Notes: a model not told the origin generated them from the sequence alone. 64,000 bases of DNA from Reticulascus tulasneorum (GCA_001557505.1 LSAX01000004.1:2170001-2234000), one strand, 5' to 3'; positions 50,401-63,700 are shown, counted from the first letter of the stretch. Made by a program: numbers and translations.

Positions 50401-52303
50401 TGTAAGTCCAGGATATTTTGTAAGGCCTCGACAAGAGAGACTGCAGTCCTGATCTCGTCCGAGTCCTTCCAAAACCGGGAGTCTCCCCATTCCTTTTGAA
50501 CATTATCGAGTATATTTGGAGTATTGCCACTGTAGAGAAGATGGTATGCCCGAAACTCCGCCTCGTTCTCACAAACAACCCCTTGTGGCTTACAATCGTC
50601 ATATGCAAACATCAGGGACAAAAGAGACTTGCCCAATTGCTCGATTTCTTGCTGTTCCGAAAAGTCCTCTGGTGAAAATCCTTTTTGGGACAGGAGGTGA
50701 AGTGCCGTGACGTGGAACCGGGTGATTGTCTCCAGGCAATACACTTGATCCTTCATCTCATCCGGAGACATTGTAGAATGGAAGACAAAGTCTCTTCGGA
50801 TGGCTCGCGTTCGATCCCAGAGGAAACCATGCATTACTGGTAAGTTTCCATCGGAGCGCAGGAGATCATCGATTAAATAATCCAGTGTTCGTCTTAGAGC
50901 GGCGGTTGACCTAACATCCATAGGTAAAGGGGCTTCTTGGCCCGCGGCCGATCGAGCCAACTTTTTTATCATTCGTGGCGTGGACGCGAAAGTGGTTCGC
51001 GAGTCCTTCTCGGCATGCTGAACGTCAAACTCCGTGATCCTCGTGGCCTTCTCGTATTCAGGACACATATCCTCACATATACCTTTGAAAACAATTGCGT
51101 CCTCAAGCCTTTTTGGCTTGTCTGGATCATCAATCAGGCCACCTTGTATCAAAGAAGTTCGTGCTCGATCGCGGAATGCCTTGAAATCCGCCTTGAAACC
51201 TGCCATTGCAGCTTTCTGACTGGGATTTCCTGGATCCGACGGCCATTTCGGGGGTGTTATGTTGTCCTTCTGCAGCCGGTCATAGATAGCTTTCGCATAA
51301 GGGGTGTGCTGGCGGCTTTGTCTCCCAGACATAGCTTGGACGACCTCAGCCATGTGTTGTTCATCGTTCAGATGCTGAGAACCGAAAATGCCATTGACTT
51401 GAGGTTTTGCATTCCCACGGAATTCTTGGCGTGTTTTCTTGGGTCCTTGCTCATTCCCACTCGCCGCCTGTACTTTTATCTCGGTTTCCTTTCTCTTCCA
51501 AACCTTGTCGTCTTGGTTCTTTCGTTTGCGATTTTCGTCAGAAGTCGAGCCATCAGGGACGTCGGTGCCTTTCCTCTTCGCGCCCAAGTTTGTGATATCG
51601 GCAAATTGTTTCTTGCCTTTGCGCTTAGCCCACTTGGCATCCCCTGCACCATCGAGACCAAAAGAAGGCTCCTGCCACTCAGAACTACCATTGAAACCGC
51701 CTGAAGACGTTCCGAACGGCGAGGGAGATCTGGTATTTCCCTGATTGGAGGGATTCAGTGTGTTGAGGGATGGTGCTTGGAGTCCGGTCGGTAAGTTGTT
51801 TGCTGGACCTGTTCAATCGTTAGGCGCGACGGCGCAAAGACTGGCGATTCATTATTACCTAGTGTAGAGACCGCACCGAAAGGCGAGGATTGTGGCTTCA
51901 AAAAGCTTGAGGACGTCGCGAACGGGTTCGATGGAGCCTGGGACTGGTTGTTTGGTTGGAAGAAGACGCTTGGAGTCTGGGAGACTTGTCCCGACTGTTG
52001 GTTCTGGCTGAAGGGGTTTGCGAACGATTGAGCAGCAGACGAAGCGCCTACTGAGAAGGGGTTCGGCTGGTCGCTGGGTTTATTCGGCTGTGGAATTTGC
52101 TGGCTCGTTGATGCAAATGGATTGTGGCTGGCCGCACCACCGCCTGCCTGAGATCCTGTCGGCGCATTCTGAAAGTTGGCGAACGGGTTCAAGGTGGACA
52201 CAGGGGCCTGGTTAGGAGTCGTAAAAGGATTTGCAGCGCCAAATGGCGACGAGATTCGAGGCTGAGACGAGCTTCCCCACGCGCTACCGCCCATGGAAGC
52301 CAT
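47406..52303 (-). CDS. sac3: TREX-2 complex scaffold Sac3 (mRNA export factor)
   Basis: Sac3 scaffolds TREX-2 (with Thp1, Sus1, Cdc31, Sem1) at nuclear pores, linking transcription to mRNA export. Exons on the minus strand: 51859-52303 and 47406-51808 (1615 aa, usual for filamentous fungi). Residues 1-150 hold NPF- and FG-like repeats (NPFTTP, NPFAS, NPFSVG, NPFSQN), the Mex67-binding type of region. The hallmark CEDMCPEYEKATRITEFDV lies near 395 and opens the Sac3/GANP PCI domain, to about 690. A long Ser/Pro/Thr-rich disordered stretch follows. Near 1190-1300 a long helix (EFEIFAVEQIVRDAYEQF, then YFYRWREIARNLRLSK) fits the Cdc31/Sus1-binding segment. The tail ends in basic and coiled segments. 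Confidence 0.92.
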
Positions 52304-53012
52304 CTTTGCCTTTGGTGAAGTCGGTCATTTGTGATGGCGAAGGTGACGGTCAAGCACAGAAAGGGGAGGATAGATGCCAGATGAAGAAGGGGATCTTTTC
52401 TACTCCAGAAGTGAGGGAGTATCTTGGTCTTTAATGGATGTGGCGTTGTCTACAGTCGATTTGCACTCGCCATTGTCTTTGTTGATGCTCGTTCAAGGTC
52501 CCGCCCCCGAAAATCATAAGAGCTCCAATTCCGTCGAGGTGGGTCCTGGCCATGTCTCCCAGACGTATTAATGATTTTCCGCCCGGCGCAGGATCATACC
52601 CGCGCAAGCCACTGTGGAAATATGAACTCCTGTAGCCTCATTGATGACCCCATAGACAGCACTCAACAATTTGAGACTTGAATTGAATTGCCTTGAATGT
52701 TATTGTTTCAAAGATTCAGAGTGCCTTATATTAGTTGGGTTTACGCTGAGTAAACAAGAGTTGATGCACTAATCTGACCGATTCGTCGGAAGTACCCATG
52801 CACGCGCTCCAAACGACACAGAAACACCCTTCCGACTGACCCAGGGAAATCATGGTGGGGATGATACCCGATTTTAAAAGGTAAATCATGGCTCACCGAA
52901 GCGAGCTCCTAGTACTAAGCTTAGCGGTGACCATTCGTGTCGAGGATGTAATGGGGTATCGTGATTCAGGCTCTCCTCTTCTGACTATATCTTGATGCCT
53001 CTGTTGGTAGCA
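52304..53012. other. SAC3 promoter and LTV1 3' flank
   Basis: About 700 bp between two minus-strand genes. No supportable gene or RNA. Confidence 0.4.
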
Positions 53013-54318
53013 CTAGGCGTATCCTCGAGATGGAAACCTGGCCGGACCTAGCTCCCTCCTGATTTCTTCTAGCTGCTCGAGCCCACTCTGTACCTTCCCC
53101 TTCTTTGAGGTGCGTTTTCCCGGTTTTGTATAACTGCCCAAGAAATCGTCTAGGATGCCATCAAAGTCGCTCCTCGTAGGCCCCTGAACACTCGAGGCAG
53201 TGGACGCAGCCGACACCGACTCCATATCATCACCGACGTCTTGCTGATATTCTTCATCAAGTCTGTCAAACCTCGCGTCGAGAAGAGTAAGCTGCTCCGT
53301 ACGGACGAGAGATGACGAGCTCATGGAATACGTTGAGGGATTCGTCAGCGCCCCCTTTCTCTTCTTCTTTCGTCCTCCAGTCGTCGTCGTGGTCCAAATC
53401 GATGACTGAATTTCTGATCGAGCAGGTAAGGCCTGTGGCTTGCTGCTCTTTTGACTCTTTTGAAACTTTTTGAAGTCGTCCAGCCAATCCTCGTTTTGAT
53501 CTTCCTCGGTCAGCTCTCTGTCTACCTTCACCAGCTCTGGCACAGTGTCCTCCTTGAACTCTTTGTTAGGCTTCGCAGTGTCATCTGACTCCCACCCTTC
53601 TTCATCTTCATCTTCGAATTGGTCTTCGAACTCGTACTTGCTCAACTCGCGTGAGTCTTTTGCAAGTTCCAGAAAGATATCTTCATCTTCGTCCACGTAC
53701 GCATCGTCCTCCAAGGCTTCCAACACTTCTCGCAGCCGAGGATCAAGATCTGGTTGGAACCCCGCAATGGCGTCGGGGACGTTTTGCTGAGACTGGTAGT
53801 TGAGCCTTTGCAGGTTTTTAGATGGTAGAAGATCCTCATGCAGGAGAGCGGTTGATGTCTGTTCCAAGTCCATTTCCCGCAAAGCCTCCTCTAGTGATTG
53901 AGGTTGCTTCCCCTTCCCCTTGTTTGCTGCTGCCGCTGGCTCGACCCAAACAGCCTCCCCTGTACCAGAATTCAGATCTCGGAGATGTTGCATGTAATCA
54001 TATTCGGTATCGTCGAAGTAGACGCCGTGGTTTGCCGCTTCACCCTCATTGTCCCGAATGCTCCCCGCATCAGACCCTAACTCTGACTCGAGGTCGTCTA
54101 GGCGCTTGACTCTTGAGGGTTTACCTGGTTGCTTTGTCGGGTTAAGCACCATTGGCGGTGCCGAATCATCGTGAATAAGAGGATCATTTTGGGGTCGGTG
54201 GACAAGCGTGAAGTGCGTTGCCGTCTTCTTGTCTCTGTGTAGGGTCAGCTTCTAAACTTCTAAAGCCATGCATCTTTTTCGGATTTCTCTATACATACAT
54301 CCACTTTCCTCGAGGCAT
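53013..54318 (-). CDS. ltv1: 40S ribosome biogenesis and export factor Ltv1
   Basis: Ltv1 binds the pre-40S head near Rps3 and Enp1 and must be phosphorylated and released for final maturation. Exons on the minus strand: 54299-54318 (20 nt) and 53013-54234 (413 aa). The tiny first exon gives MPRGKW and the splice completes the Ile of [19 protein letters not shown], the conserved Ltv1 N-terminus; without it the protein would appear to start at MVLNPTKQ, 41 residues too late. Other landmarks are [18 protein letters not shown], the acidic [16 protein letters not shown] region, [15 protein letters not shown] and FDGILDDFL near the end. It is divergent from LSG1. Confidence 0.93.
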
Positions 54319-54719
54319 CTTTAGTATTGATTCGGGGGGTGAGAAACGGCTAGACAAATATACGGATGGTAGAGGGAATGAGTGTGCTGAAGATCAGGCA
54401 CGCGAAAAGGAAAAAAAATTGGCGGGGTCTTTCCTGCCTTATCTTATCGGCGACCCAGGTCAACTTCTTCAAAAGTAATTGGCACTGTCCTCTAGGCAGT
54501 TATTCTTGCGAATGCACACAGTGAGAATACTAGGCTATGACGTGTTCCGCTTTTCATCAAATTTTGCCCCGCGATATTAATCAGCGGTTCTAAGATATTC
54601 TCACGTCTTTAAGCGTCCGACCAGACTCAGTTAAATGTTACTTTAAGGTTGTTGACATTGAAAACAACCTGCCGAGAATTATAATCTATCATAGGCGCTA
54701 TCCCATCAAATCCATAACT
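54319..54719. promoter_or_regulatory. Bidirectional promoter, LTV1 and LSG1
   Basis: 401 bp between the start codons of two ribosome maturation genes. It has A/T runs loosely like the yeast ribosome-biogenesis RRPE element (AAAAAAAATTGG near 54410 and CAAATTTTG near 54560) and GCGATATT near 54570, a poor match to PAC. None is exact. Confidence 0.5.
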
Positions 54720-56806
54720 ATGCCTCAAGCAAAATCAAAGAATACGGTCGGGCTGGGGAACGCCCTTATGAATGACCGATTCGGAAAGGGACGGGGTGCT
54801 GATAGAAGAAAAACCTCAGCCATTACGAGAATCAATCATGCGACAGGAGAGGAGGTAAGGAAGATTGAACTGTTATGCCTTATTCTACATACATTAACGG
54901 TTTCATAGTATCTCACCAACGAGAAGAGGGAAGCGTCTTGGGTGAAGATGCGCTCAGTTACCGAGCAAGGCGCCTTGGATGAGTTCTTGTCAACCGCTGA
55001 GCTGGCCGGGACAGATTTCACTGCAGAGAAGATGAACAACATTAAGATCATCCACACCGATCAGAGAAATCCTTACTTGCTAAACTCGATGGAAGAACGA
55101 GCAGTCTTGGGAAAACATCGAGCTCACAAAGGCAGACTGACAGTGCCGAGACGGCCGAAATGGAGTGCGTCGACTACTCCCGAGGAACTAGACGCTCTTG
55201 AAAGAGAGAGCTTCCTGAACTGGCGGAGAGGGCTAGCAGAACTTCAGGAGAACAACGATCTGCTAATGACACCATTCGAACGAAACCTGGAAGTGTGGAG
55301 GCAACTGTGGCGTGTTATTGAGCGCTCAGATCTGGTGGTGCAAATCGTCGACGCCCGCAACCCTCTCCTTTTCCGGTCGGAAGATTTAGAATTATATGTC
55401 AAAGATGTTGATTCCAGAAAAGAGAATTTACTGCTCATCAACAAGGCCGACATGATGACTCTGATGCAGCGTCAAACCTGGGCCAAGCATTTGAAGGAAG
55501 CTGGGATAGCTTACAAGTTCTTCTCAGCAAGTTTAGCCAAGGAATTAAACGAAGCGAGGGAAATGGAGGATGAGGAAGGATCGGAGACAGAAGATGGACC
55601 CCAGGTTGAAAGCTCTGGCTCTAGAGCCCAGGCAGAGGAGGAGATCGACGAAGAGAGTGCCGAGGAAGAGGAAGACGAAGAATCTGTCGAGGGGAGCACC
55701 GAGGACGAACCGCAAAACGAGGGCGAAGTGGAAGATGAAGATACCAGAATACTGACCGTTGAGGAGCTGGAAGACATATTCTTCAAATATGCTCCCAAGA
55801 GTACAGGTGAGTGCTTGTACATTAACCGCGAAATCTCCGCTAACGTGCGACAGATCCCGATCACAAACTACAAGTGGGACTTGTTGGGTATCCGAATGTC
55901 GGTAAATCGTCTACAATCAACGCTCTGATAGGGTCCAAGAAGGTTTCCGTGTCGTCGACACCCGGAAAAACGAAGCATTTCCAAACAATCCACCTCAGCG
56001 ACAAAGTGTTACTCTGCGATTGCCCTGGTCTTGTTTTTCCCAATTTCGCAACTACCAAGGCGGATCTCGTGTGCAATGGCATCTTACCTATCGATCAGTT
56101 AAGAGAGTATACTGGCCCCGTTGGTCTTGTTGCACAAAGAATACCTCAGGAGTTCTTGGAGGCAATTTACGGTATCCACATCAGGACTCGAGCACTTGAG
56201 GAAGGCGGCACTGGAACACCCACTGCTCCGGAGCTACTATTTGCCTATGCTAAAGCCCGAGGCTTCACAACAACAGGACAGGGCCAGCCCGACGAGTCGA
56301 GAGCAGCTCGCTACATCCTCAAAGACTACGTGAACGGCAAATTGCTCTACTGCGAACCACCACCGGGTGACATCGATCCCAAGGAGTTCAACGATGAGCT
56401 CTACGACGAACTTCACCTACCCGAAAAGAGACGTGCGGCACTGGCTGCGTCACTGGAATCTATGTCAGTGGCCGACGAAGACAAGTCGACCCTTACCTCA
56501 GACCTGATCTCTTTACCTGCGGGGCCCAAAACAAAACAGTTGGATCGCCGATTCTTTGGTCCTGGGAACAGCGCCACGGGACATCTCAAGATGCCTTTCA
56601 ACCACAAGTACTCCGAGCAGGGGCAGGTCGCCGGGAAACAGATGAGCGCGAGGAAGGCGCGCACGTTGATTGCTTTGGAGACTGGAATTGATCCCAAGGA
56701 TGTTCAACTTGCGGGGGGGAAGAAGCACTTCAAGGGCGGGCCAAAGGCGAATTTGGGACGAGGGAAGCGTCGTGGAGCGAAGCAAGATGACGACGATCTT
56801 CTTTAG
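54720..56806 (+). CDS. lsg1: Large-subunit GTPase Lsg1 (60S export-adaptor recycling)
   Basis: Lsg1 is the cytoplasmic GTPase that releases Nmd3 from pre-60S subunits. Exons: 54720-54854, 54909-55806, 55854-56806 (661 aa). The circularly permuted G-motif order is clear: G4 NKAD in LLINKADMMT and G5 FFSAS come first, then an Asp/Glu-rich insert (about 240-325), then G1 GYPNVGKSS, which begins right after the third exon's start, a G2 Thr in TPGKTKHFQT, and G3 DCPGL. The N-terminus MPQAKSKNTVGLGNALMNDRFG and the RNPYLLNSMEERAVLG segment are family traits; the C-terminus is basic and then ends in DDDDLL. Confidence 0.96.
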
Positions 56807-57620
56807 ATATGAGATAGCATCAAAGCACAATGGTTCTGATCTTGGGCGTACCATGAAAGCATCCCATCGGTTCCCCGACCGAAAGTGTGTCAACCGTGTT
56901 GCCTGTGTTTATCTTTAATTCTACTTAGCTCGGAGACTTGGTCCATGGATTTGCGAGCATGTGAAGTTCTGCATATCATCACAAGCCGTAGGTCGTCGAA
57001 TGAGCAAGAATAAATTTGACTCTACGGAAAGATAATATTCCAGGACGAGCCCGCCAACCTCAGTCCTCTGAAGTCTCGCAGAGTTGGGGAGGCCCACTGG
57101 TCCCTCGACCAAAGTACTGCAACGCACAACTGGCCTCTCAGCTGATGCTAGATGCTCATTTAGACCTTCGAGGTTCGACTTTCTGATATACTCAGCTTTG
57201 CAACACTGGTAGAGGCATGTGTTCAACGGATCAAGCCATCCAAGACAATGCAGCTTAGCACATGCTCACGGGACCGATCATTGCGAGCAAAAAGAGTCAG
57301 AGTCAAAGTATTGATTGACATGCTTCTGATATATAAATTGATATGTACAAGCATGTACGAACTCCATTATGGTTTACTGTATTAAAGCCTTCTCCCATCC
57401 TCTAACTCAAACTCCTTCCGGTGTTCCAGAATCTATCCACATTTCATATGTAAAAGTTTCGTAACGATAAACAAAAAGATGGCACGACCCCATATAAGCG
57501 CAAGCTGTAAATCTATCGATCTCTACACACACATGTCCGGGCTGAATTGGGGGTGTCGATGAGCCCGGGCTCTAATTAGAGAGCCCCGACCTGGCCGAGG
57601 CGTTGGTTGTGATCCGGTCG
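56807..57620. other. Convergent spacer, LSG1 and GT2 gene
   Basis: About 810 bp between stop codons. An AT-rich stretch at 57300-57500 probably belongs to the 3' ends. No gene supportable. Confidence 0.45.
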
Positions 57621-60600
57621 TTAATAGTTGAAAACCATCAGCGAAGGATTCAGGACGAACGGCACCAGGGCGTGGAAGATGAGGTTCATGGCCAGAGGAA
57701 CGATGGCCGTAAAGTCCTTGATCTCCCATCCGGCTGGGGCATAGAGCGCCAGGTAGATCATGCCGGCGGAGACGAGTATGAGGAACAGGTACATGAACTT
57801 GAACGTCTTGAAGATTCTGGGCATCTCTTGGAAGAAGTTGGAGTCTTCCTTTTCCTTGGATGTTGCTCCCCACTGCATGTCGATGTGGAACAGATGGGCG
57901 AGGAGCGCACCAGTGATGTGGAAGGACAGGCCGCCGAAGAAGATAGTCATCATCGGTGACCACTTGAAGTTCTCAAGGAGGGATCCAAGAAGACTGCGCT
58001 CGCCCGTTCGATAGCGGATTGCCGCAAGGGAGACGTGACCAGCGATGTTGAAGACGACGACAAGCGATACGAAGACTAATTGGGTCAGCATGGGGGAAAT
58101 GAAATGGGGGCCACGAGGGTTGCTCACCTTCCCAGGATGTGAGATAGCACTTTGCCAAGTTGTCTCGGAACCATCCCACAAGTATGTAGTTCAGGAGCGT
58201 GAGGAGGAGGGCAGATGCGAGAGCGAAGTCTGTGTAGTCGTCTTGTCAGCAAAGGCTTTGAACAGATTTGATCAGGTTGTCTTACAAGAGCAGATATACG
58301 CCATGATGGAGATCTTCGAGGACCACATGATGTTTGAGCCGAGGAATGTGTAGAAGAGAGGAGTAAAAGGCCCGTTGAAAATCCATAGATGGAATGGATA
58401 GAAAAGCATCTCGCTGACTCCATAAGCGTACCTGCAAGTCATATGTTAGTAGTGCTTGAGATAGATGATCGTTGAGTCTTACTTCTGCCATCGAGCAATT
58501 TCATCGTAGATGGTCAACGAGACACCCTCCTGGAACCCGTCATTGTGGTAGCTGGCAATTCTGACAATGCTGCCTTTGATTTGTAGTCGAAGGGCGATAT
58601 CGAAGTCCTCAGAGACGTGGCTCTCAGACCAGTATGCCACGTAGCCTTTCTCCTCTACAACTCCGACGTCTTGTACAGCTGGGTCAATTGTAAGCTGGAT
58701 GTCCTCTTGCAGTAGCAGAGAGTTTTTGCTTACCTTTCCACCGCAAGAATGCGTTGTGGCCGACGAACGGAGCAACTTCTCCAGAGCCAATTGAGAAGCG
58801 AATGGCAGAGTAAACCATGTTGGTGAAGAATGTAATACCGTTCTCGAAGTAATCCCATGATACTTGCATCACACCGGTTGAGTGTTGGATGATGGCTACC
58901 TCGGGAGACAAGAACATTTCAGCGGCGCCATAGAGCAGGGAGTCGACGGGCTAAGGTTACGGGTTAGCATTCAGCTTGGAAGGACTGGCTTCGTAGAACT
59001 TACCACTCGAGTGTCAGAATCGACGATGAGAATGAACTCTCCCATGCGGATGTTGCCGCCAGCTTGAGCTAGGGGATTCTCCTCCAAGACGCGAGCTAAA
59101 GCAGCCTGGTACATCTGCTCTTCCTCGATCTCGTCAAGCATGTCCGTTCCCTCCGCAGCCGCCTTCGCGTCGGCCATCTCTTGCAAGTATGCTTCGACCT
59201 TCTGCGTGATATTGAGAGCGAAGTTCATGTTGGAGGCCTTCTTGAACTTTCCCTTTCGAACGAATCCCTCATGCCCATGCTTCGGTCGCGAAACCCAGCC
59301 CATTTGGTTGTCCTGGTAAAATTCTTGACGTTGCAGCGCCTCCTCCTCAGGGATGGCCTGCATGCCGTCGTCATTGATGAAGATACTCGCGGAACCTAAT
59401 GCTGTCAGCTCGAGAACACCTCAGATTGCACGCCATGCTTCCATACCTCCATGAGACTCGTAGAACGAGATCGCAGCCTGCAAACTCCGCACCGTGGGAA
59501 TGATCACAGAGTCCATTCCCTCCTTGTAGACCGGCATCTGGATCGTGATATGTGGTGGTTCGAACCCATCCATGTATGCTCGTCGCAGACTCGGCTTGTG
59601 GCAGGAATAGTATCGTGAGTTGGTCTTCAAGCCTCCGATTGGCCCCACCATCTGGAAAAGATTGCTGAAAATGACCTGGAAGAAGAACAAACTGACACAC
59701 ATCAGGAAAGGAACGGGGACGAGCAAGGCCATTCGGGTCCAATTGCCATCCAGAACACATTCGATGAGAAGATTAGCGACGTAGAAACCACACAGCAGGA
59801 CGATTCCGAGACATATGCCCATTCCGACAAAGATGGCAGATGTCCATATCACAGGTCGAGCTAGAGACTCTGGCCGCTCTGTTGAGGCATCCTTCTCCAA
59901 CTCTTCATCACTGTCGTAACCGGCAGTGGGACTCAGAGCCTTCTCGGTCGTCACGAATGTCTTGTTCATAGACATGGACATTCCGGATGAGGAGTAGACG
60001 GAAGGTGGCCTGGATGGCATTTGCAAGAGAGCAAATGGCAGGTTACCAGCGCCCCAAACCTATTTGTTTCTTACATTAGTTGACCGAAACTTCCAACATC
60101 GGGGCCATCTGACATACCAGAGACAGAAGTTTCTCCTCTATTTTAGTAGCTTGGGGAATGATTTGCTGCAGGTCGTCATGCCAGACTAATATTATCTTTT
60201 CCTGGCGAACCACGCAGGCGTATTGGAACTTCTTGACATTGGATGGTTGAGCCACGGCAAGAGAGTCGATGATTTGCAGTTGCGAACCGTCCTTGAACTT
60301 CAGTTCGGTTTGGGAGGGCCCAAGAGAGGAAATGATGCCATCGAGCATCTGTGGCCTCATTGTGAATGCCACCACCAGGTTGAGTCTCTGAACAGCGTTG
60401 TGCAGGACAGGGTGGACTTCATCCGGTGACGTGACATACATGCCTTTGGAGCGACGCATCAAAACACCCAGACTCTCGTCTGGGTGTCTTGCCGAAGCTG
60501 GCGGCAGCCATCCACTGGCTACTATCCTGTTGTACAGGTATGTGATCATCTGGTTACCATTAATTTCCGTGATTCAAGCTATCCTGTGCTTGAGACTCAC

Positions 60601-60750
60601 CGTCTTGTAACGGAATTCATCGTCGTAGGTTCCGGATTTGCCATAGCTGGAAATATCGGAAGACACAGAAGCCGCGGCGGGAGATGTGTTGTAGTGATGC
60701 AACGAACGGAGGGGGAATTCCTGCTGCAGCGGGGAGGTTGCGTACGCCAT
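57621..60750 (-). CDS. Membrane glycosyltransferase family 2 protein (fungal GT2, polysaccharide synthase-like)
   Basis: Exons on the minus strand: 60601-60750, 60118-60549, 59447-60059, 59004-59395, 58734-58950, 58483-58678, 58286-58431, 58128-58229, 57621-58075 (900 aa). Cytosolic N-terminus, two transmembrane helices (about 265-297 and 305-335), then the catalytic GT-A domain: QMPVYKEG, FINDDG, VDSDTRVP, SEDFDIA and EIARW. The last is the acceptor-site signature that in processive GT2 enzymes is Q/RxxRW. Several helices follow (LWIFNGPFTPLFYTFLG onward). It belongs to the conserved filamentous-fungal GT2 group distinct from chitin synthases (no CHS signature); a Zymoseptoria member is needed for hyphal growth on solid surfaces. 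Donor and product are unknown. The nine exons join in frame throughout. Confidence 0.85.
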
Positions 60751-63700
60751 GATGAATTATATCGGCCTAAGCCTTTGAAAGAGTGTGTGTAGTTGGATAT
60801 CCAAGCAACGAGTGACTGAAAGAGTAGAAACGAATGTATAGCTTTCACGATAAAGACATTGCCAGACTTCGTGGAACGAGTGACTAGGTGAGATCACCAA
60901 AGGAGAGACAACGAGACAGACCGCACGAGAGATGAGCGAGTGTGAGGGAGGGGAAGATCCAAGACAAAATGAAGGTGTTCGACAGAAAAGTAACAAAAGC
61001 AAGAGATATACGGTGTAAGAAGGATGGGGGTCGACAGACGAGGGGCAGGTTACTAAGCCATAGTAGCGTCAGGAGAGTCACGGCTTCTCGAGCTGGTCAT
61101 CTAGAAGCGCTGAATGGCATGTACAGATGAGACCCTCCTCCGCAGGAGAAACTCGTGGACAAACGGCTATCTGGGTGGCAAACCAAGGGCTGTCAATCTT
61201 GGTTGCTAGCTGTTGGCCTTGACTTGCTGGCGCCGTGATGATCTAACGCCAATATCCCAATGTGGATCTATTGAATATATCCCGAAGCCATTTCTCAGCT
61301 AATAGCAGATTAGTTTCTGCACCCCTGAAATGGCTGGCACCACCTGGACTTGGGTCAAAGGGTATGAAGAAGAGATGACATGGGGGAGGGGGGTGGGATA
61401 GCTCGGGCGAGTTCAACATGAGCTACCGTACCGCCACACGCTTGGCTTGAACGGTGCTTCCCCGAGCGTTTGAGAGATACGGAAGAAAGAGTCAGTAAGT
61501 TGGTGAGTGGATCTTCCCAGGTACAGCATGCTTCAGGTGAGGCACACTAAAAAGCCACGGGAAGAACTGTACGACGTAGGAGTAGTAGTAGTAGCAGTGT
61601 AGACTATTCTGACGTGGCTGTTCAGCCCTGAGAGCACAACTGAGTTCTCGACTTTGTACCTTGTATTTACGACGAGAGGCGTGTGAGAACGGCGTATATC
61701 GTAAGAACAAGCGAAGGTATGCCCATAGATGCGGGTACAAGCGAGCCAATATCGGTATCCCCGCGACCTGCCGGGTGGGAAGGGTTGACTGGGCTAGGAT
61801 GAGTCGATCATGGCTGTGAGAAGAACGATAGCACCTCGCAGCATTCAGCTGGCCCCAGTACGAATCGCGGACGATAAAGTTGCCAAATTCATCGTCGACC
61901 CCTGGCGGTGATTACACTGCCTAGCGAGCTACTAGATGCTCGGCATGGGGTTTGATGCAGGTACAATGTTTTCGTCATGCAAAGCTGGCTATGATCTAGA
62001 TTGCCTAGCCTGCGGTCGCTGTTTGTTAGTGGGCGGGTCGCAGCGCAGGAGAGCCTGGTCCCGGACCTGTCTATCAGGAGAAGCTAAGAGCCGCGCTTGA
62101 ATCAACAGCTTGCATGGGGTAGCAGGCTAGCGAATTCCTAGTGCACATCGTGCAACACCGATAACAAAGGCCAGATGAAGGCCACGGCGCGTGGGTGGGC
62201 GGAAGCTCCCTCCTGGACAACTTAACAACCAAGGAACGATGTTTCTCGACGAGGATATTCGCTTGCTGATCCGGAACTGCGGGTGCCGACGTTTATTGAA
62301 AGGCGTGCTGTGGGCGTCCTGTGGCTTCGGGAGGCTCGTACGATATGCAAGACCCCGAATAAACAGTTGCGTCCAGCAGCCAATATCAACTCATTCTCGT
62401 CCCTCTACGTGCGGGAAGATCAGCGATTGGGAAAAGCCCAGCGGCGAATGGTGGACGGTCAAGGGGTTGTGACATAGCCTGGACTTCAGCTCATCACCTA
62501 CTGAAGCGCGCTGGTTCATGCGTTCCTTTTCCGAGCTATTTAGTGGGACACTGCCGTCCGGTTGGGCCTAGTTTTGCTAGTTGCAGTGCTCAAACGGAAG
62601 TGCAAGTTTGTTGTTGGTCGGAATATATCCACTTGGGGGCAGGGGGTTCACACGTCAAGCCAGGTAGTTGATCCTGGCAAGCGCCGCCGTGCGGTTTTTT
62701 TCGGGGCTAGACCGGCTCGCGAGACTGTACCTTTTCCAGCGGGAAAAGTAGCGGTACATCCGTGATGGATTCGACGCTAGTAGATCTTTTCCACAGTGCG
62801 TCCAGTCTTTTTCAGGTTTCTTCTTTTCTGAGTGAGCCGGTAGCTGCCACGATGCAGGGGGAGATTGAAATGGGTGGGGCGCCACCAAGCCTTCGGGACT
62901 TTGAGATTGCTGGGCGATCTCGTAGGGCTTTTGTCAGGTCCTCCCCAGGGCTTCTCCCAAGGGCCACTCCCAACTTGGAAGGGCCCTCTCCCCGCTGCAG
63001 GAGCCTGGCTCACTCACTGCCCGAGTAAGGTATGCCTCCCCAAGAACCCACCGAAAACTCGTGTAGGCAGCGGAGTCCCGCTCTCAGCTACCTGCTGTAC
63101 CTACCTAATCTGTAGCGCACCTGGGCACTGTACGACAGAACCAAGATGATGGATGGAGTGGGCAGTCCCTATCCACATGAACGATGATCATTTGCCCTGT
63201 GCTTTCTAAGGTATCCAACAACCCCCACCACCCACGTCGGTGCTCGAACCCGTGTTCCGCACCCCTGATGCTCGCCCGTCAGGATGGCACAGCTCATGTC
63301 ACCATATGGTCCTTTCATGCAAGATAGTATAGATTGCTACGTAGAAACTATTTACAACTCGTCCGAACCCGACACCGCTATCAGGGACCCACCGGTATCC
63401 CAGTCAGCGATTGTCGACCTCCCGCCGTCATTCATACGGCCGAGAGTTGAGAGGAATCCAAAGTTGGCAGAATGGACCTGGACTTCTGTGAAAGAAGTTG
63501 GCAGAGCCTCGTTCCTCCGCGCGGTGTCGTCCCATTCTCAGTTTGATCTCCCCGTGGGATGTTGCACCAGCAACTGTCGCTCTCAACACGAGTCAGAGGC
63601 CTTATCAATGACAGGTATGTAGAGAAGTTGATGTGTAGCCAAGATGAATTCACATGTGAAAGCATGCTTAGTTGGATATTCCGAGCGTGCTGCTTCTTGT

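Noticed and set aside
62191..62472. 93-codon frame near the right end
   Set aside because: No motif, no splice partner and no recognisable homology.
63195..63290. tRNA-like T-loop string GGGTTCGAGC on the minus strand
   Set aside because: No pairing T-stem, no acceptor stem and no good A-box at the right distance.
63284..63622. 112-codon frame at the right edge
   Set aside because: No recognisable family; not joined to a partial gene at the edge by any splice I could find.
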